Part shown: positions 16,706 through 25,753 of the stretch, piece by piece
How positions within the stretch are numbered: position 1 is the first letter of the stretch
How the letters are laid out: the number at the start of each line of letters is the position of its first letter
Source: Pseudomonadota bacterium
GTDB taxonomy: Bacteria; Pseudomonadota; Alphaproteobacteria; Acetobacterales; Acetobacteraceae
Assembly: GCA_021805565.1 (NCBI GenBank)
Contig: JAJZFA010000013.1
Location: 62,001 to 126,000 of the forward strand
Reading direction: 5' to 3'
DNA: 64,000 nt
Position numbers and translations under genes: made by a program
The notes under the pieces: model-generated
The model's database searches: none
What the model was told of the DNA's origin: nothing
Seen by the model: only the letters and a program-made list of their open reading frames with translations

Positions 16706-16872
16706 TCTCCGCGTACTCCTGCTGGACGGCGACCTTGCCGCATTCATGGGCGATGCGGGCGGCGAAGCCAAGCGTGCGTATGCGGCGCGCCCGCCCATCG
16801 CGGCCCGGATCGAGATTGCACGGACTCGGAGACTTCCGGTACCTTGCGGGTAATGACAGAAACTCAGCACGC

Positions 16873-19800
16873 ATGATTCGCGGCGGCCTCTTCACACAGT
16901 TCTTCCTCGAAGACGGAATCACCGCCACGCAAGCCTACCGGGCGCAAAACCCTGTGGAGGTGCAGGCGTTCGCCGATGCCGTGCGCGGCCATTGGGCCAA
17001 ACTCGCGCGGTTTCAGAAACCGTCCGAAGCCGAAACCGAGGCGGATTTCATCTATCCGGTGCTGGATCTGCTGCACTGGCAGCGGCTGACGCAGCAGGAA
17101 CCCGGCAAGGGGCGCCGCGACATCGCCGACGAATTGCTGTTCCTGTCGGAGGACGCCAAAGCCCAGGCATCCAGCCTGCCCCTGACGGCGGACCGGTTCC
17201 GCCACGGCGTCGTGGTGGTGGAGAACGAGGCACGCGATACCCCGATGGACCGCGCCAGCGGTAAGAACGAGGGACCGTCGTCGCAACTTCTGCGATATCT
17301 GTCGCGGTCGGACACCGTTTCGGACGGCGCCGTTCGATGGGGCCTGCTGACCAGCGGGCGCTTCTGGCGGCTGTACTGGAACAGGGCCCCCGCCCGAGCC
17401 GAGGGTTTTGTCGAATTCGACCTGCCGGGCTTGCTGGGCGATCTGCCGCCAGCCGTGCCCGATGGCGCGGACCCGGACCACTGGATACGGGTGTTCCTGC
17501 TGCTGTTCGGCCGCGATGCGCTGATGCCGCGCGGTACCGGCGGCGAAACCTTCCTGGACGAGGCGCTGGCCGAAGGCCGGTACTACGAGCAGCGCGTAAC
17601 GGCGGCCTTGTCGGCGATCGTGTTCGATCAGGTGTTTCCGGACCTGATGGCCGCCATCGTCCGCGAAGCGCCCGGCGCCCAACCCGGCGATGCGGTATGG
17701 CGCAAGGACGCCAAGGAGGCCGGATTGCGGCTGCTGTACCGCCTGCTGTTCTTGTTCTATGCCGAAGACCGCGATCTGCTGCCGGTGCATCACGAAGGCT
17801 ATGAACTCTACAGCCTGCGGGCGATGCGGCGCGAGGCCGCCGAAATACAGGATCATGGCGCCCGGCGGTCGCCGCGGATGAAAACATGGTGGCCGCGGCT
17901 GGCGGAACTGTTCCGCGCGATCGCCGGCGGCAGCACGGATATGGGGCTGCCGCCGTATAATGGCGGGCTGTTCGACGATTCGGCGGCGCCGATGTTGGCG
18001 ACTATGGCGCTGCCCGATGCCGTTCTGGTGCCGCTGCTGGATGCGATGTCGCGGGTGGAGGTCGATGGCGTCCGCCGCTGGATCAACTATCGCGACCTGT
18101 CCGTGCAGCATTTGGGCAGTATTTACGAACGCCTGCTGGAGCGCGATCTGGCATCCGACGGGGCCGGCGGTGCGGTGCTGCGGCCCAATGCGTTTGCCCG
18201 TAAGACCACCGGTTCGTATTACACGCCGGATGAACTGGTCCAGTTGATCCTGCGCCGCTCGGTAGGGCCGCTGCTGGCCGACAAGCGGGCGGCGTTCGCC
18301 GATCGCGCGGACAAACTGGCCACCGGCAAACGGCCGAAAACCGAACGGCTGCGGGAACTGGCGGCGCTTGACCCGGCGGAGGCATTTGTCGGCCTGCGTA
18401 TCTGCGATCCGGCCATGGGGTCCGGCCACTTCCTGGTGTCGCTGGTGGATTATCTGGCCGCGCAGGTGCTGGAAGCCATCGCCGGTGCGCCGGCCCTGGT
18501 GCCGTGGGCGGACGCGGATTCGCCCTATCGGTCCCCGCTGGCCGGCCGGATCGTGGCGCTGCGGGACCATATTCGCACCAACGCCGCCCTGAATGGCTGG
18601 CCGGTGCGGGACGATCAGTTGGACGATCGCCATCTGGTGCGGCGCATCATCCTCAAGCGGGTGATCTATGGCGTCGATCTGAACCCGATGGCGGTGGAAC
18701 TGGCAAAGCTGTCGCTGTGGCTGCATTCGTTCACCGTCGGCGCCCCGCTGTCGTTTCTGGACCATCATCTACGCGAAGGCGATTCCCTGTTCGGGGAGCG
18801 GGTCGGTCATGCCCTGACCCGGCTGGGGGCTGAATACGGCCTGGTGTCGATGGGCCAGGCGGTGGCGAGGGCCAGCCTGTCGGCCAGCGCGATGGCAACG
18901 ATCGAAGGGCTGAGCGATGCCGATATCGGCGAGGTCAAGGCCAGTCGTCGTGCCTTCGAGTCCGTCGAGGAAGCGACGGCGGAACTACGCGCGTTTCTGG
19001 ATATGTGGCATGCGTCTTACTGGCTGGCACCGGAGACGGCGGCGGACAAAGCCGGACGCGGGCTGCTGTTCGGCGGGGCATACGGCGATCCGGTCCGCAT
19101 TGCCAACGGTGCGGGGCCGCGCAAGCCGCCCGCCGATGCGGTGGATATTCGCAAGGGCAAGAAGCGGGTCGCGACGGCGGCGGAAGCGTACGATGCAGCC
19201 GTCCGGTTTTTGTCCCGAGCGCGAGCGATGTCGGTGGAGCGGCGGTTTTTGCACTGGGAGGCAGCGTTTCCGGGCGTTTGGACCGATTGGGAACGGGCGG
19301 TGCCGACGGGCGGGTTCGATGCGGTGATCGGCAATCCACCCTGGGACCGGATGAAGATGCAGGAGGTGGAATGGTTCGCCGCGCGGGTGCCGGCGGTCGC
19401 GCTGGCGCAGCGGGCCAGCGACCGTAAGCGCATGATCGATGCGCTGCGAAAGAAGAACGATCCGGTCGCGGACGAGTACGATCGGGCATCCGGAATGGCC
19501 GAAAGCGCAACCGAGGTGGCGCGGACATGCGATGCCTTCCCGTTGTTGTCGGGCGGGGACATCAATCTCTACGCCTTGTTCGTGGAGCGCGCGGGACACC
19601 TGATACGTCCGGGCGGGATCGTGGGGCTGCTGGTCCCGTCCGGCATCGCCGCCGACAAGGGAGCATCGGAGTTCTTTCGTTCGGTCAGCACCACCGGCCG
19701 GCTCGGTGCCCTGCTGGATTTTGAGAACCGGCGCAATACGCTAGGTCTCGAGCCGTTTTTTCCAGATGTGGATAGTCGTTTCAAATTCTGCGCTTTGGTG

Positions 19801-20976
19801 ATGGGCGGTTCGGAACGCACCTTTTCGCAAGCCAACTGCGCGTTTTTCCAGCAGGACGCCATCGCGGCCGAGACGACCGCATTTCCGCTGGCGCCCGCGG
19901 ATTTCGCGGCGGTCAACCCGAATACCGGGACCGCCCCCGTATTCCGTAATCGGCGCGATGCCGACATCACCCTTGCGATCTATCGCCGCCTGCCGGTGTT
20001 GGTGGACCGGCGCGAGAATCCGGCCCGCTTAGTCTGGCCGGTGCGCTACATGCGAATGTTCGACATGACGAATGACTCTGGCAAATTCCGTACGGAGCAG
20101 GAATTGATCGCTTCCGGGGCCTATCGCGTGACGGACGGCGGGTGGGAAAAGGGCAGCGCCAAGTGGTTGCCGCTTTACGAAGGAAAAATGGTTCAGGCAT
20201 TCGACCACCGCGCCGCATCGGTCGTGGTCAATAGTGCAAACCTGAACCGGCCCGCACAGCCTGAAACCACCAATGGTGCGCAGCATAGCGATCCTGCGTG
20301 GATCCCCCGGCCTCAATTTCTTGTCAGTGTCGCCGACATTCCAGCGCCAGCACTACTGGCTTGGGTGCTTGGCTATAAAATGATTACGGCGCCGACAAAC
20401 GCCAGGACGTTTATCGCGTGTATTCTTCCGGAATGCGGTGCCGGGAACTCGCTGGGGCTTATGTTACCTTCGGAGACAGACGTCAGTTTGAAAATTACGG
20501 GTTCATTGTTATTAGGTAACTTAAATAGCCTCATTTTCGATTTTGTATTCAGGCAGAAAATACAAGGGCAAAATATCAACTGGTATATGGCCGAACAACT
20601 CCCCGTCATCCCGCCCGAAGCCTACAGCCGCCGCTTCGGCCCCCGTACCGCCGAAGACATTATCCGAGACGACGTCCTGCACCTGACCTACACCGCCCAT
20701 GACATGAAAGCCTTCGCTCGGGATCAGGGCTACGACGGGCCGCCATTCATCTGGGACGACGAAGATCGACTGCACCGCCGAGCGCGGTTGGACGCGGTGT
20801 TTTTCCATTTGTACGGCCTGGATCGTGACGATGCCGGCTATGTGCTGTCCACCTTCCCGATTGTGAAGCGGGAGGAGGAACAGCGCTACCAAGGCCGTTT
20901 CCGGTCTCGCGACCTGATCCTGGGCTATATGGCCGCACTGGCAGCCGGGGCGCCGGACGCTAGCGTGGCCGGATAA
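16873..20976 (+). CDS. type IIG-like restriction-modification protein, copy 1 (nuclease motif degenerate)
   Basis: 1367 residues, one polypeptide combining a PD-(D/E)XK-like N-terminal region with an Eco57I-class N6-adenine methylase. The N-terminus (to ~150) has D86 (RRDIADELLF) and VVVENEA at 117-119, where the active signature E-x-K reads E-N-E. The methylase carries motif I DPAMGSGHF (about 512-520) and motif IV NPPW (about 821-824), with a YTPDELVQLILR helix before motif I. The C-terminal ~400 residues would form the target-recognition part, including an AT-rich-coded segment at 20440-20590. The start at 16873 is chosen because GGLFTQFFLEDGI then aligns with the first residues of the second copy at 31024-35118, about 60% identical in the central blocks. 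No separate R, S or helicase gene adjoins it. Confidence 0.85.
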   Translation: MIRGGLFTQFFLEDGITATQAYRAQNPVEVQAFADAVRGHWAKLARFQKPSEAETEADFIYPVLDLLHWQRLTQQEPGKGRRDIADELLFLSEDAKAQASSLPLTADRFRHGVVVVENEARDTPMDRASGKNEGPSSQLLRYLSRSDTVSDGAVRWGLLTSGRFWRLYWNRAPARAEGFVEFDLPGLLGDLPPAVPDGADPDHWIRVFLLLFGRDALMPRGTGGETFLDEALAEGRYYEQRVTAALSAIVFDQVFPDLMAAIVREAPGAQPGDAVWRKDAKEAGLRLLYRLLFLFYAEDRDLLPVHHEGYELYSLRAMRREAAEIQDHGARRSPRMKTWWPRLAELFRAIAGGSTDMGLPPYNGGLFDDSAAPMLATMALPDAVLVPLLDAMSRVEVDGVRRWINYRDLSVQHLGSIYERLLERDLASDGAGGAVLRPNAFARKTTGSYYTPDELVQLILRRSVGPLLADKRAAFADRADKLATGKRPKTERLRELAALDPAEAFVGLRICDPAMGSGHFLVSLVDYLAAQVLEAIAGAPALVPWADADSPYRSPLAGRIVALRDHIRTNAALNGWPVRDDQLDDRHLVRRIILKRVIYGVDLNPMAVELAKLSLWLHSFTVGAPLSFLDHHLREGDSLFGERVGHALTRLGAEYGLVSMGQAVARASLSASAMATIEGLSDADIGEVKASRRAFESVEEATAELRAFLDMWHASYWLAPETAADKAGRGLLFGGAYGDPVRIANGAGPRKPPADAVDIRKGKKRVATAAEAYDAAVRFLSRARAMSVERRFLHWEAAFPGVWTDWERAVPTGGFDAVIGNPPWDRMKMQEVEWFAARVPAVALAQRASDRKRMIDALRKKNDPVADEYDRASGMAESATEVARTCDAFPLLSGGDINLYALFVERAGHLIRPGGIVGLLVPSGIAADKGASEFFRSVSTTGRLGALLDFENRRNTLGLEPFFPDVDSRFKFCALVMGGSERTFSQANCAFFQQDAIAAETTAFPLAPADFAAVNPNTGTAPVFRNRRDADITLAIYRRLPVLVDRRENPARLVWPVRYMRMFDMTNDSGKFRTEQELIASGAYRVTDGGWEKGSAKWLPLYEGKMVQAFDHRAASVVVNSANLNRPAQPETTNGAQHSDPAWIPRPQFLVSVADIPAPALLAWVLGYKMITAPTNARTFIACILPECGAGNSLGLMLPSETDVSLKITGSLLLGNLNSLIFDFVFRQKIQGQNINWYMAEQLPVIPPEAYSRRFGPRTAEDIIRDDVLHLTYTAHDMKAFARDQGYDGPPFIWDDEDRLHRRARLDAVFFHLYGLDRDDAGYVLSTFPIVKREEEQRYQGRFRSRDLILGYMAALAAGAPDASVAG

Positions 20977-20978
20977 AA

Positions 20979-20996
20979 GGCCGGCAGCACCGGCTA
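20979..20996. terminator. short hairpin between two converging genes
   Basis: GCCGG-cagca-CCGGC (20980-20994), flanked by AAAAGG and CTAGCCTT, sits exactly between the stop of the type IIG-like gene (20976) and the stop of the regulator on the other strand (20994-20996). It could act as a bidirectional terminator, but the stem is only 5-6 bp and U runs are short. Confidence 0.3.
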
Positions 20997-23186
20997 GCCT
21001 TGGTTCGGCCTCAAAATGACCGGAGCGTGAGTAGCAGGCGGATCGCTCTCGGGGATTCCCGCCAGGCGTAAGCCCTCCGCGTAGTGCATCCTGTCGCTCT
21101 CGCGCTCCATCGAACTGGTGTTGAGGAAGCGCTCGATCGTGAAATCCGGTTCCAGGGCTAGCAGCCGGCGCCGGATCGTCGCTGCTTCCTGATCGCGCCG
21201 CAGATGGCCCAGCGCGGCCAGATACGGCTTATACGCAGCGGTGAAAGACGGATTCAGCGGACTGATGGCGCGGGCCATCTCCACCGCTGTTTCGTAGTCG
21301 CGCTTCATCAGGTGGATCAGCACGAAAAATGCGTCGAAAAAGAACGCATGCGGGTCCATCGGCGACAGTTTTTTATAACGATTGGCGCGCCGTTCCGCTT
21401 CTTCGGTATTGCCGGTGTAGGCATGCGTCACGGCCGACAGCGCCCAGGCCATCGCCAAATTCGGATTTAATACCAAGGCCCGTTCATGCAGTACCATGGC
21501 TTCCCGCAGCCGGCCGTGCAGAAACGCCCTGACATGGCCGCTGATGGTCAGGCCACGGGCATCGAACGGATCCAGGACGATGGCGCGTTCGGCCAGTTCG
21601 CCCGCCTTTTCCATCATCGCTTTCGGATGTTCGGTCCAGTCCTGTCCGACCAGAAAAATATGCCAGTATGCGTACCAGGCATAAGCCGCCGCATAATCCG
21701 GTTCCAGTGCGATGGCGTCCTCAAGGTATTGGCCCGCCCGCATGAATGAATCGTGTTCCATCCGCCCGATCAGCGGAATCGCCCGCAGCATCATGTCATA
21801 GGCGGTCGCATCGACCGGGCGACGGCTGCTGCTGCGGTTCGCCTCGATCAGCAGAATTTCCGGATCGATCTGCGCCACCACCTCGGCGGCGACCTCGTCC
21901 TGCAGCGACAACAAATCGGCGGTATCCCGGTCGAACCGGCGTGTCCAGACAATCCGGTTGTTCGCCCGCAGGTCCAAAAGCCGCAGGCTGATGCGAATAC
22001 TGTTGCCTGCCCGTTGCACCGAACCATCGAGCAGAAAATCAAGTCCGAACGCCCGCCGTATCGCGGCCTCGTCGCGCGGTTCGGTAGCGAAACGGCCAAG
22101 CGAGTTCGACGATACCACGAACATCCAGCGGAACCGTGACAATGCGCTGGTGATTTCATCGGCCAGGCCCGGTGCCAAATGCGACTCGTCGTCGAGCAAA
22201 CCGATCGACCGGAACGGCATTACCCCGACATGGGCGCCGCCGCGGGGTGCGGATGTTTCCCGCCGGGACGGCGCCAGGATCGTATCGACGGCCGGCCCCT
22301 CGGCTTCCCGCGATCCGGAGTCTCGTGCATCGGAACCTGGCACCAAGGAGCCCGGCAACGGCGCCTCCCGCACGGGCTCTGGCGGTTCCGTGGCCTGTGG
22401 GGGGCGCAACGGCAGGCGCAGATGCGACGGGCCGCGAATATCGTTTAACAGACGCTGTGTTTCGCTCGATGGCACGGCATCGAGCAGATCGGCCAAAACG
22501 GCCCGGCACCGGTCATAGGCCTGCACCGCCAGCCCGCGTTCGCCGCGCGCGGCGTAGGCCTTCATCAACGCGCGCCAAGCCCCTTCATGCGACCGATCGA
22601 TCGTCAGAAGACGCTGCGCGGCGGCAATGGCTGCATCGGGTTCCAGCTTTTCCTTCAGCATCGCCTCCGCGATCCCGCGTGCCCGGTCGCGCAGCCTTTC
22701 TCGTTCAGCGGTCAGCCAGGCGTCGAAATTTGGATCGATTCCATCCAGATCTTCCAGCAGATCGCCGTCGAGAAGCGCGAGCGATGCCGGTTCGGCCGCG
22801 GTCGCCCGCAATACCTCCTCGACGTCGATCCAAACTACCCCCGGCCGCAATGTCAGGTGATCGCGCGTAATCGACAGAATTTCGGTGTCCGCCGGGGCCA
22901 GTGTCTCCAACAGACGATGAATTTCTTGTCGTAACGATGCCCTCGCCTGTTCCTCGGGCCGGCGGCTCCATAACTGTTCGGCGACACGGCCGCGCAAGAC
23001 AGGCCGCGGCGCCGCCATTGCAATCAACGCGAGCAATGCTCGGGTTTTGCGCCCCGCCGGCAGAACGTTATCGCTGCGCACCGTCCAGGCTTCCATCTGG
23101 CCGATCAACCGCAGCCGTACCACCACGGAGCCGGGCGCACTGGGTTGCGGCGAGGATGTCTGAAGCCGGGTTGTAGAATCTGCCAT
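20994..23186 (-). CDS. SARP-type regulator with TolB-like and TPR domains
   Basis: 730 residues: an OmpR/SARP winged-helix-like region (about 25-110, LPAGRKTRALLALIAMAAPRPVLRGRVAEQLW), a bacterial transcriptional activation domain of helices (about 118-255, WIDVEEVL ... AAQRLLTIDRSHEGAWRALMKAYAARGERGLAVQAYDRCRAVL), a low-complexity Pro/Ser linker, a TolB-N-like module (about 325-440, VGVMPFRSIGLLDDESHLAPGLADEITSALSRF) and C-terminal tetratricopeptide repeats (about 470-690). This architecture is common in Rhodospirillales/Rhizobiales and is thought to be a DNA-binding regulator; ligand and targets are unknown. AAGGA precedes the ATG at 23186. It occupies the place downstream of cmk where rpsA is usually found. 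Confidence 0.8.
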   Translation of the reverse strand: MADSTTRLQTSSPQPSAPGSVVVRLRLIGQMEAWTVRSDNVLPAGRKTRALLALIAMAAPRPVLRGRVAEQLWSRRPEEQARASLRQEIHRLLETLAPADTEILSITRDHLTLRPGVVWIDVEEVLRATAAEPASLALLDGDLLEDLDGIDPNFDAWLTAERERLRDRARGIAEAMLKEKLEPDAAIAAAQRLLTIDRSHEGAWRALMKAYAARGERGLAVQAYDRCRAVLADLLDAVPSSETQRLLNDIRGPSHLRLPLRPPQATEPPEPVREAPLPGSLVPGSDARDSGSREAEGPAVDTILAPSRRETSAPRGGAHVGVMPFRSIGLLDDESHLAPGLADEITSALSRFRWMFVVSSNSLGRFATEPRDEAAIRRAFGLDFLLDGSVQRAGNSIRISLRLLDLRANNRIVWTRRFDRDTADLLSLQDEVAAEVVAQIDPEILLIEANRSSSRRPVDATAYDMMLRAIPLIGRMEHDSFMRAGQYLEDAIALEPDYAAAYAWYAYWHIFLVGQDWTEHPKAMMEKAGELAERAIVLDPFDARGLTISGHVRAFLHGRLREAMVLHERALVLNPNLAMAWALSAVTHAYTGNTEEAERRANRYKKLSPMDPHAFFFDAFFVLIHLMKRDYETAVEMARAISPLNPSFTAAYKPYLAALGHLRRDQEAATIRRRLLALEPDFTIERFLNTSSMERESDRMHYAEGLRLAGIPESDPPATHAPVILRPNQG

Positions 23187-23267
23187 CGTGTCCTTCGGAC
23201 CGTGGCGACGGTTGTAACGTATTGTTTCGCTACACGCCATACCTGCGGAGTGCAGGTGCGTGATGTA

Positions 23268-23906
23268 TCAGCGCGGGCCGATCCGGCCGCGGACGAAGGC
23301 GATGGCCGACCGGAAGGCGGCCTCGGCATCCAAATCGCTGGTATCGAGCCGATAGGCGTCGGCAGCCGGGCGCAACGGCGCGGCCGTTCTGGCGGCGTCT
23401 TTGGCGTCGCGCTGGCGCATGTCCGTCTCGACCGTGGCGATCTCGGCATCCATGCCGGCGGTGCGCAGTTCCTGCCATCGGCGCCGCGCCCGCTCCGTCA
23501 GGCTCGCTGTCACGAAAAGCTTGGCCACGGCATCGGGGAAGATGACGGTGCCGATATCGCGACCATCCAGCACGGCGCCATCGCGTTCCGCGAAGTCGCG
23601 CTGAAACGCCAGCAGGGCGGCGCGTACCGCCGGGATGGACGCGACCGATGCGGCGGCGGCATCCGCCAGCGGACCGCGCAGGTCATTACGATTCAGATCC
23701 GAAGGGAGCAAGCTCCGGGCCGCGGCCTCGGCCACCGTGGGATCGGCCGGGTCGCCGCCGGTATCGAGCACGCGCCGGCCGGCCGCGCGATACAGCAGCC
23801 CGGTGTCGAGGTACGGCAACCCCAGTTCGGCCGCGAGACGGCGGGCGAGGGTGCCCTTGCCCGCCGCCGCTGGCCCATCGATGGCGACGATGGGTTTGCC
23901 GGTCAT
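23268..23906 (-). CDS. cmk: cytidylate kinase
   Basis: 212 residues. Starts IVAIDGPAAAGKGTLARRLAAELGLPYLDTGLLYRA, the Walker-A loop of Cmk followed by the DTG(L/A)YRA nucleotide-monophosphate motif; DGRDIGTVIFPDAVAKLFVTASLTERARRRW is the second signature. Phosphorylates CMP and dCMP with ATP in pyrimidine salvage and CDP formation. The start overlaps the aroA stop by 4 bp (ATGA), an arrangement conserved in alphaproteobacteria. The downstream neighbour is a regulator instead of the expected ribosomal protein S1 gene. Confidence 0.95.
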   Translation of the reverse strand: MTGKPIVAIDGPAAAGKGTLARRLAAELGLPYLDTGLLYRAAGRRVLDTGGDPADPTVAEAAARSLLPSDLNRNDLRGPLADAAAASVASIPAVRAALLAFQRDFAERDGAVLDGRDIGTVIFPDAVAKLFVTASLTERARRRWQELRTAGMDAEIATVETDMRQRDAKDAARTAAPLRPAADAYRLDTSDLDAEAAFRSAIAFVRGRIGPR

Positions 23907-25246
23907 GGTGCTGGCCGGATAGCGGCGCCGATGCCGTTCATCAATGCAACGAATCCCGGAAAACTGGTATCGATGAAGCCGGCATCGCCGGCGGTGACCG
24001 GTTCGGCGGCGACCATCCCCAGAACGATGGCCGACATGGCGATGCGATGGTCCATGTGGGTTTGCACCAGTCCGCCACCCGCCGGGGGCCTGCCGGTACC
24101 GTGGACGATCAGGTCGTCGCCTTCGATTTCCACCTTCACGCCGTTCACGCTCAGCAGCGCGGCGGTCGCGGCCAGTCGGTCGCTTTCCTTGACCCGCAAT
24201 TCCTTCAGTCCGCGCATCCGGGTGGTTCCGGCCGCACAGGCGGCCGCGACCGCCAGGACCGGATATTCGTCGATCATGCTGGGCGCGCGTCCGGCGGGAA
24301 TATCGGCCGAACGCAGCGGGCCGGCGGCTATTTCCAGGTCGCCGACCGGCTCGCCGCCCTCGGTCCGGCGGTTCCGGATGATGATGGCGGCGCCCATTTC
24401 TTCCAAACACAGGAACAGTCCGGTGCGCAGCGGATTGAGACCGACGGCCTGAATGACGATCCTGCTGCCAGGAACCAGCAGGGCGGCGATCAGCGGAAAC
24501 GCGGCCGAGGACGGATCGCCCGGTACGGCGATATCGGCGGCGCGCAGTTCGGGCTGACCGTCCAGTTCGACGATCCGGCCGGTGCCGGCGGTTTCCACCC
24601 GGACGATGGCACCGAAATGCCGCAACATATTCTCGGTGTGGTCGCGGGTGGCCTCCGGTTCCTCGATGCGCGTGACCCCTTGCGCATTCAGCCCTGCCAG
24701 CAGCAGCGCCGACTTCACCTGCGCGGACGGCACTGGCACCCGGTACTCCAGCGGCAGCGCGTCGCGCGCGCCTTCGATCGCCAGCGGCAGGCGCCCACCC
24801 GACCGTGCCGCGAAGCGGGCGCCGGTGGCGGTCAGCGGATCGATGACCCGGCGCATCGGCCGTCCCCGCAGGCTGGCATCGCCGGTCATGACCGCGAATA
24901 GCGGATGGCTGGCGAGAATGCCGCATAACAGCCGGGCGGCGGTGCCGGAATTGCCCATGTCCAAAACGTCGGCCGGTTCGGTCAGGCCGCCGATCCCGCG
25001 ACCGGCGACGCGCCAGATGCCGTCCGCGCCGGCGGCGATCTCCGCGCCCAGGGCCCGCATGGCCGCTGCGGTGCGCAGCACATCCTCCCCCGTCAGCAGC
25101 CCGGAGATACGGGTTTCGCCGGTCGCCAGCGCGCCAAACATCAAGGCTCGGTGGCTGATCGACTTATCGCCGGGGATGGCGATCTGGCCTGTCAGCCCGG
25201 CGGCGGGCCGAACGGAGATCAACGAGCGGGCGGTCGGTTCATGCAT
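23903..25246 (-). CDS. aroA: 3-phosphoshikimate 1-carboxyvinyltransferase (EPSP synthase), class II-like
   Basis: 447 residues. Joins phosphoenolpyruvate to shikimate-3-phosphate, step six of the chorismate pathway. Family motifs: IPGDKSISHRALMFGALATGETRI, SAQVKSALLLAGLN, ATRDHTEN, VPGDPSSAAFPL, MIDEYPVLAVAAA and LRVKESDRL. The combination SAQxK and RxHxE, and overall wording, resembles the class II enzyme of Agrobacterium CP4. At the loop where CP4 has Ala100 (NAATG) this protein reads NSGTA, with glycine as in class I. The start ATG at 25246 has a poor SD. Forms an operon with cmk. Confidence 0.95.
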   Translation of the reverse strand: MHEPTARSLISVRPAAGLTGQIAIPGDKSISHRALMFGALATGETRISGLLTGEDVLRTAAAMRALGAEIAAGADGIWRVAGRGIGGLTEPADVLDMGNSGTAARLLCGILASHPLFAVMTGDASLRGRPMRRVIDPLTATGARFAARSGGRLPLAIEGARDALPLEYRVPVPSAQVKSALLLAGLNAQGVTRIEEPEATRDHTENMLRHFGAIVRVETAGTGRIVELDGQPELRAADIAVPGDPSSAAFPLIAALLVPGSRIVIQAVGLNPLRTGLFLCLEEMGAAIIIRNRRTEGGEPVGDLEIAAGPLRSADIPAGRAPSMIDEYPVLAVAAACAAGTTRMRGLKELRVKESDRLAATAALLSVNGVKVEIEGDDLIVHGTGRPPAGGGLVQTHMDHRIAMSAIVLGMVAAEPVTAGDAGFIDTSFPGFVALMNGIGAAIRPAP

Positions 25247-25424
25247 GGGTCTTGTCCGGCTTTGACGTGTCCGGCGCTTGATAGTGGCTTTCCGGCGCAG
25301 CGGATACCGTCGCGGCACACGACAAGCTATTTGACAGGGCGTCGCTGGGATGGCATGGGCGCCCGCTTGCGTTTCAAGCCCGCGATGGGCGACGTTACCG
25401 TGTTACGAAGGGCCTTATAGACCA

Positions 25425-25751
25425 ATGGCTAAGCCTGAACTCGGCACCAAACGGGTGTGCGTCGCGTGTGCCACGCGATTCTACGACCTGACCAAATCGC
25501 CGGCTGTGTGCCCCAAATGCGGGACCGAACAACCGATCGAACAACCGCGGCCTCGCCGCACCGGTGGCAACGTGGCCGAGGATAAGCGCCCCAAGAAGGT
25601 CGCCGCCGCGCCCGAGGATGTCGAGGTGGAAGGCGTGGAAGACGTCGAGGAAGAAGACGTTCTGGAAGCCGCCGACGATCTGGAAGACGATGCCGATGTG
25701 ATCGGCGGCGACATCGAGGTCGAATCCGACTCCGACGAAAACGAGCGGTAA
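25425..25751 (+). CDS. TIGR02300 family zinc-ribbon protein
   Basis: 108 residues. The first 45 residues match TIGR02300: ELGTKRVCVACATRFYDLTKSPAVCPKCGTEQP, with two CxxC pairs that should bind zinc; the remaining ~60 residues are highly acidic (runs of D/E). These small proteins are restricted mainly to alphaproteobacteria, sit divergently from aroA-cmk as here, and have no assigned function. The ATG at 25425 has AAGGG upstream at long spacing; the 25 extra in-frame codons are unlikely. Confidence 0.9.
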   Translation: MAKPELGTKRVCVACATRFYDLTKSPAVCPKCGTEQPIEQPRPRRTGGNVAEDKRPKKVAAAPEDVEVEGVEDVEEEDVLEAADDLEDDADVIGGDIEVESDSDENER

Positions 25752-25753
25752 CG

